Shown here piece by piece: positions 51,408 to 55,247 of a stretch of DNA of 55,247 nucleotides. The notes beneath the pieces are model-generated. The model ran no database searches, was not told the origin of the DNA, and worked only from the letters and a program-made list of their open reading frames with translations. The stretch lies in NCBI GenBank assembly GCA_900543295.1, contig UQQY01000001.1:1-55247 (forward strand), read 5' to 3'. The stretch comes from an uncultured Oscillospiraceae bacterium. Its GTDB lineage: Bacteria; Bacillota; Clostridia; Oscillospirales; Ruminococcaceae. How positions within the stretch are numbered: position 1 is the first letter of the stretch; every line of letters begins with the position of its first letter. Both the position numbers and the translations under genes were made by a program.

Positions 51408-51442
51408 GACCTTGTGGAGTAACATCTGCAAGGTCTTTTTTT
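51408..51442 (+). terminator. Terminator of ppdK
   Basis: gaccttg and caaggtc flank a 14-base loop and are followed by a 7-T run. Confidence 0.8.
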
Positions 51443-51492
51443 ACCCGCAAAACATAGAAAAAGCCTTGTAAATACCGCATTTTTGTCAATAA

Positions 51493-51690
51493 AACAGAAA
51501 TTTTATTGCCGCGGGCGGCGATTACGGCTGCCTGATGGATCGCTTTGCAGAAGACGAAAGCTATGCGGGCACAATCTTTACCATGTATGCGCTTGACAAA
51601 TCGGACGGCGTCTCTTTCCAGACGCTTTTTGAGGGAAGCATGGTGGATTTAAACCCGATGATCAGAGTAGAGGGAAAAGTGAATACCTGA
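51493..51690 (+). pseudogene. 3' remnant of a protein-coding gene
   Basis: An open frame without a start signal at its 5' end reads ...AAGGDYGCLMDRFAED... through SMVDLNPMIRVEGKVNT and a TGA at 51690. Composition and codons look coding (ggc, gcg, ctt use like neighbours), but there is no ribosome binding site; the first ATG (51534) is internal to the readable sequence. It probably is the C-terminal ~58 residues of a gene whose 5' part was deleted. Parent family not recognised. Besides this remnant, the 404-base gap holds only two terminators. Confidence 0.4.
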
Positions 51691-51703
51691 ATGACAGAAT
51701 AAG

Positions 51704-51731
51704 GCCCGCCGGTCGATCCAGACTGGCGGGC
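51704..51731. terminator. GC-rich terminator between the remnant and the dehydrogenase gene
   Basis: gcccgccggt and actggcgggc form a 10-bp stem (one G-T pair). It probably terminates the minus-strand operon ending at 51760. Confidence 0.75.
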
Positions 51732-51759
51732 TACGGCTTTATTATATTGAAAAAAACAT

Positions 51760-52722
51760 CTACTCTGCGACGTTGTTTTTTGGCTTTCCCGCAAGAAATG
51801 CGCAGAAATTGTCTTTTACTATTTCGATCAGGCGTTCGCGCGATTCCCTGCATGCCCACGCGATGTGCGGCGTAATAACGCAATTCTTTGCTGAGAGCAG
51901 GGGACTTTCCGCTGGAATGGGCTCTTTTTCGGCAACATCTATACCTGCTCCCGCCAGATGACCGCTGTTGAGTCCGTCGGCCACAGCCTGCTCGTCAATT
52001 ACTGCGCCGCGCGCCGTATTGATGAGGATGGCGCCCTTCTTCATTTTGGAAACTGCCTCCGCATTGATTAAACGTGTGGTTTCCGGAAACAGCGGGCAGT
52101 GCAGCGAAACGATGTCGCTGTTTTTCAGCAGCTCGTCAAAAGAGACGAAGCACAGCGATTTGCTCTCATATTCCGGATATACGGTGCGGGACCAGACCAG
52201 CACGTTCATGTCGAAAGCCTGTGCAAGCGCAGCCGTCTTTTTTGCAATATGGCCGAAACCGACAAGTCCGATCGTTTTGCCGGAAAGCTCACGGATGCGC
52301 GGATCATAGAAGCAGAAATCTCTGCAATTTGTCCACTCGCCTGCATGTACGCGCGCATCATGCGAAGCGATGAGGCAGTAAAAATGCAGAATCAGGCCGA
52401 AGGTAAGCTGTGCAACGGCGCTGGTCGAATAGGAGGGCGCGTTGGATACCACGATGCCGCGTTCTTTGGCAGCCACAATATCCACGACGTTATAGCCGGT
52501 GGCGAACAGCCCAATGTAGCGGAGATTTAGGCACTGTTCCATGATACTGCGCGTGATAACGGTCTTGTTGACAAGGATTGCCTCCGCATCGCCGATTCGT
52601 GCGGCAAGTAGCTCCGGCGGCGTGCGCTCATAAACTTCCATCCTGTCGCAGTACGGCTTCAGGCAGTCGAGCGACAAATCTGTTGAAACCGCCGCATAGC
52701 TATCTAAAACGATCAGCTTCAT
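51760..52722 (-). CDS. D-2-hydroxyacid dehydrogenase (NAD-dependent)
   Basis: 320 residues from ATG 52722 (MKLIVLDSYAA); the longer frame overlaps the upstream gene and is rejected. NAD-binding motif GLVGFGHIAKKTA, substrate/cofactor Arg in NTARGAVIDE, catalytic Glu in GIDVAEKEPIP, and catalytic His in VITPHIAWACRESR. Resembles glycerate/hydroxypyruvate or 2-oxoacid reductases; substrate not assignable. It overlaps the deoxyribosyltransferase gene by 4 bases (ATGA), so it is third in an operon with the HAD hydrolase. Confidence 0.9.
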   Translation of the reverse strand: MKLIVLDSYAAVSTDLSLDCLKPYCDRMEVYERTPPELLAARIGDAEAILVNKTVITRSIMEQCLNLRYIGLFATGYNVVDIVAAKERGIVVSNAPSYSTSAVAQLTFGLILHFYCLIASHDARVHAGEWTNCRDFCFYDPRIRELSGKTIGLVGFGHIAKKTAALAQAFDMNVLVWSRTVYPEYESKSLCFVSFDELLKNSDIVSLHCPLFPETTRLINAEAVSKMKKGAILINTARGAVIDEQAVADGLNSGHLAGAGIDVAEKEPIPAESPLLSAKNCVITPHIAWACRESRERLIEIVKDNFCAFLAGKPKNNVAE

Positions 52723-53192
52723 CTGACGTTTTCCTCCCTTTCCAAATGAAAATCTGCGGCAATTTTTTGTACGCACGCTGTAAAATCGCCTGCTACAAGC
52801 GTCGCCGCCACGCCGAGCATCAGGTTTACCGGCAAGCCGAAATTCTCCACGCAATAGCCGCCCTTATCTGTCTCGCCAAGCTTTTCGCGCAGTGTGCGGC
52901 TTTCGGAGAGATAGCCGTATAGCCGCTTTCCCTTTGCATAAGCATACCCAAGCTCAAAGCAGGTGCCGCTGTCTGGCTCTTCCCCGCGGAAGGCATTCAA
53001 ATTGGCGCATACCACGTCGCACGCATCAATGAGCGCGAGGTTTCCGCGAAAAATATCGGGCGCATTGTCCGCTTCATTGTCAAAGGGATAGAGGGTGCCG
53101 ATGCCGTAGGACGCGCAGAGCTCCTTGCAGGATATACCGTATTCCACCGCATCTTTTCTAAACACATCAAACCCCGCAATATAAATACGCAT
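52719..53192 (-). CDS. Nucleoside 2-deoxyribosyltransferase-like protein
   Basis: 157 residues. It starts with MRIYIAGFDVF, has FRGNLALIDACDVVCANLNAFRG and the family's catalytic Glu region DSGTCFELGYAYAKGKRLYGY. The family exchanges bases between deoxynucleosides or hydrolyses nucleoside-type glycosidic bonds. It sits between a HAD phosphatase (12 bases upstream) and a hydroxyacid dehydrogenase (4-base overlap). The trio could act in nucleotide salvage or metabolite repair (inference). Confidence 0.85.
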   Translation of the reverse strand: MRIYIAGFDVFRKDAVEYGISCKELCASYGIGTLYPFDNEADNAPDIFRGNLALIDACDVVCANLNAFRGEEPDSGTCFELGYAYAKGKRLYGYLSESRTLREKLGETDKGGYCVENFGLPVNLMLGVAATLVAGDFTACVQKIAADFHLEREENVR

Positions 53193-53204
53193 CGTCCCAG
53201 CCTC

Positions 53205-53918
53205 TTATATCGCGTCCGGCAGCGCCTCGATCAAATCGAGCAGCTCGTCAAAGCCGCCGTGCCGATAGGCGGAGAGATCGATATTATCCTTGTTGATGAG
53301 ATGATTCGTGAGGAAAAAAATATCTGTTCCAATCTGCTTGGCTCCCATGTCCTCGGTCATATCGTTTCCGACCATTAAGCAGTCGGCCGGTGTTTTTCCA
53401 AGAGCTTGCACCACTTCTTTAAAATATCCGACTGACGGCTTGGCAAAATGATAGTCCTCATAGGTGGTGACAAGGGCAAAATCGTCGGGATCAAGTCCTG
53501 CCCAGCGCATCCGCTCGAGCGTGGCCTTTTTCGGGAACATCGGCGTGGTAGCGAGCGCCACGGTGTATCCCTTTTGCCGCAGGAGCTTGACACATCGGTT
53601 TGCACGCGGATCCGCTGTTACGGTATCACCGATGCGGCAGAACTCATTGTCGTAAAAGGAGTCGAACATCGCCCTATCGTTTAAGACGCGGTCGCCCATG
53701 ACCCGCGCAAAGGTATTCCAGAACCGCGTTTCGTTTGTCTCGCTCCCGTCGTTTTTCATCATTGCCTTGGTTCCGGTCCATACGCCTGCAACCAGTTCCT
53801 TTGGATTATAACCGTTTTCCGCGCTTTTCTTGCCGATTGCCCCAAAATAAGCCTGCATAAAATCCTCTAAATCCATTGGCAGCAGGGTGCCGTCCAAGTC
53901 AAATAAAACGGTATTCAA
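53205..53918 (-). CDS. HAD-superfamily hydrolase
   Basis: 237 residues from TTG 53918 with ggagg 7 bases upstream. Motif I DLDGTLLP (nucleophile and acid Asp), motif II Thr in VALATTPMFP, motif III Lys in HFAKPSVGYF, and motif IV GNDMTEDMGAKQ. A helical cap lies after motif I. Probably a phosphatase of small metabolites; substrate unknown. First gene of the three-gene minus-strand operon after thrS. Confidence 0.88.
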   Translation of the reverse strand: MNTVLFDLDGTLLPMDLEDFMQAYFGAIGKKSAENGYNPKELVAGVWTGTKAMMKNDGSETNETRFWNTFARVMGDRVLNDRAMFDSFYDNEFCRIGDTVTADPRANRCVKLLRQKGYTVALATTPMFPKKATLERMRWAGLDPDDFALVTTYEDYHFAKPSVGYFKEVVQALGKTPADCLMVGNDMTEDMGAKQIGTDIFFLTNHLINKDNIDLSAYRHGGFDELLDLIEALPDAI

Positions 53919-53940
53919 AATAAATCCTCCTTTGTTTACA

Positions 53941-53975
53941 CAAAAGCGCGTCCTACCTGTATGGACGCGCTTTTG
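53941..53975 (-). terminator. Terminator of thrS
   Basis: caaaagcgcgtcc and ggacgcgcttttg form a 13-bp stem with a 9-base loop, 15 bases beyond the thrS stop. Confidence 0.88.
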
Positions 53976-53989
53976 CCATAATTGCATGA

Positions 53990-55247
53990 TTATTTGATCG
54001 CTCTGGTGCGGACCTCTTCCGCAAGCTTTTCACAGAGCGCATCGAGCGCCAATGCGCCCAAGTCGCCGTCTTTTCTCGAACGAACGCCGACCGTCTTCGA
54101 TTCAACCTCTTTGTCGCCTACGATAAGCATATACGGCACCTTTTCGAGCTGCGCCTCGCGAATTTTAAAGCCGACCTTTTCACTGCGGCTGTCCATCTCG
54201 ACACGGAAACCCTGCTGCGTGAGGAAGTCGCCAACCTCCTTGGCGTATTCGTGGTGACGGTCGCTGATCGGCAGGATTTTTACCTGAACCGGTGCAAGCC
54301 ACAGCGGAAACGCGCCGGCGAAGTGTTCAATCAAAATGCCGATAAAGCGTTCAATGGAGCCGAATACCACGCGATGAATCATGATCGGGCGGTGCTTTTC
54401 GCCGTCGGCGCCCGTATATTCCGCCTCAAATCGCAGCGGAAGCTGGAAGTCGAGCTGAATCGTACCGCACTGCCACGTTCTTCCGAGGGAATCCTCGAGA
54501 TGAAAGTCGATTTTCGGACCGTAAAACGCGCCGTCGCCTTCGTTTACAACATAGTCCATATTGAGCTCGTTTAATGCCGCGATCAGACCGTTCGTCGCCA
54601 TTTCCCAGTCCTCGTCGCTGCCGATGCTGTTTTCCGGCTTGGTCGAAAGCTCCACGTGATATTTAAAGCCAAACAGGGTATAGACCTCGTCGATCAGACG
54701 GACGACGCCCTTGATCTCGTCCGTGATCTGCTCCGCGGTCATAAAGATGTGCGCGTCATCCTGCGTAAAGCAGCGCACACGCATCAGACCGTGCAGCGTA
54801 CCGGATTTTTCATGGCGATGAACAAGGCCGAGCTCGCCCATACGCAGCGGCAGATCACGGTAAGAGCGCGGCTCCGTCTTATAGACGAGCATGCCGCCCG
54901 GGCAGTTCATCGGCTTAATTGCAAAGTCGGTGTCATCAATTACCGTTGTATACATATTCTCTTTGTAGTGATCCCAGTGGCCGGAGGTTTCCCATAAGCC
55001 GCGGTTGAGCATCATTGGCGTCGAGATTTCGACATAGCCCTCGCGCGTATGGATCTGCCGCCAGAAATCGATCAGCGTATTTTTTAAAACCATGCCTTTT
55101 GGCAGGAAGAACGGGAAGCCAGGTCCCTCGTCCATCAGCGCGAAGAGCTTTAGCTCTTTGCCAAGCTTTCTGTGATCGCGCTTCTTGGCCTCTTCTATAC
55201 GGTTTAAGTAGTCCTCAAGCTCGGAAGCCTTCGGAAACGCCGTGCCG
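53990..55247 (-). CDS. thrS: Threonyl-tRNA synthetase, N-terminus outside the window
   Basis: The visible 419 codons run off the right edge in frame. They begin in the end of the editing/linker region (GTAFPKASELEDYLNRIEEA) and include class II motif 1 region (YVEISTPMML), motif 2 (KPMNCPGGMLVYK and YRDLPLRMGELGLVHRHE), zinc ligands in NCPGG, His and His positions, motif 3 (RPIMIHRVVFGSIERFIGILIEHFAG), and the anticodon-binding domain to the TAA at 53990. It charges tRNA-Thr. Any T-box leader would lie beyond the window. Confidence 0.97.
   Translation of the reverse strand, partial: GTAFPKASELEDYLNRIEEAKKRDHRKLGKELKLFALMDEGPGFPFFLPKGMVLKNTLIDFWRQIHTREGYVEISTPMMLNRGLWETSGHWDHYKENMYTTVIDDTDFAIKPMNCPGGMLVYKTEPRSYRDLPLRMGELGLVHRHEKSGTLHGLMRVRCFTQDDAHIFMTAEQITDEIKGVVRLIDEVYTLFGFKYHVELSTKPENSIGSDEDWEMATNGLIAALNELNMDYVVNEGDGAFYGPKIDFHLEDSLGRTWQCGTIQLDFQLPLRFEAEYTGADGEKHRPIMIHRVVFGSIERFIGILIEHFAGAFPLWLAPVQVKILPISDRHHEYAKEVGDFLTQQGFRVEMDSRSEKVGFKIREAQLEKVPYMLIVGDKEVESKTVGVRSRKDGDLGALALDALCEKLAEEVRTRAIK

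Overview
The window looks like a chromosomal core segment of an anaerobic, Gram-positive-type Clostridia bacterium, probably an Oscillospirales-like gut lineage. The lineage is inferred from gene content only: a single-chain PurL with fused glutaminase domain, IreB, MtaB, HPr proteins carrying the Ser46 regulatory site, pyruvate phosphate dikinase, FucO-type iron alcohol dehydrogenase, strong GGAGG ribosome binding sites, TTGACA-17-TATAAT promoters, and frequent TTG/GTG starts. GC looks close to 50%, apart from an AT-richer patch near 42.5-43.4 kb. I saw no phage, transposase, CRISPR array or rRNA.

Layout. 1-1.7 kb (minus): a secreted papain-like/C39-like peptidase candidate and a coupled, window-truncated membrane-anchored protein. 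2.1-4.5 kb (plus): TVP38-type membrane protein, trmN6 and rsmI. 4.6-6.7 kb: an OmpR/HisKA two-component pair. 6.9-7.7 kb: a nucleotidyltransferase-domain protein. 7.8-12.9 kb (minus): mtaB-purL. 13-15.2 kb (plus): a His-less HPr paralogue, rimM-trmD, and a canonical HPr. 15.4-18.3 kb (minus): fucO and an XRE-ADP-ribosylglycohydrolase fusion with palindromic operators at its promoter. 18.7-19.6 kb: an eight-helix membrane protein. 19.9-32 kb: rpoB-rpoC and the str operon rpsL-rpsG-fusA-tuf, with no rplJ-rplL upstream and no L7Ae-like gene between rpoC and rpsL. 32.1-34.4 kb: a GNAT acetyltransferase and a convergent M3 oligoendopeptidase. 34.7-42.5 kb: a complete oligopeptide ABC transporter operon. 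42.6-44.1 kb: two exported proteins of unknown function, one with a damaged start codon. 44.2-48.4 kb (minus, apart from tRNA-Lys on plus): lepA, ireB and a GlmU-like protein. 48.7-51.4 kb: ppdK. 51.5-51.7 kb: a gene remnant. 51.8-55.2 kb (minus): thrS (5' end outside the window), then HAD hydrolase, nucleoside 2-deoxyribosyltransferase-like protein and D-2-hydroxyacid dehydrogenase.

The most unusual system is the oligopeptide transporter at 34.7-42.5 kb. Gene order (SBP-B-C-D-F) and motifs are those of Opp/Dpp importers, but two subunits carry large extra domains. The OppC-type permease has seven ~40-residue RCC1/BLIP-II-like repeats, a predicted complete seven-bladed beta-propeller, in the extracellular loop between TM1 and the conserved GTDxxGRD motif. 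The OppF-type ATPase has a charged ~195-residue helical/coiled-coil insertion between Walker A and the Q-loop. The operon ends with a 66-residue single-helix protein. An M3 oligoendopeptidase is transcribed divergently from the same intergenic region, which suggests linked peptide uptake and breakdown.

Other points of interest are the Crh-like HPr paralogue whose promoter shares a 12-bp element with the true HPr promoter, a GlmU whose uridyltransferase motif is missing while its acetyltransferase half is intact, two mutually exclusive hairpins in the rpsL leader, and three degenerate ~58-bp repeats upstream of tRNA-Lys.
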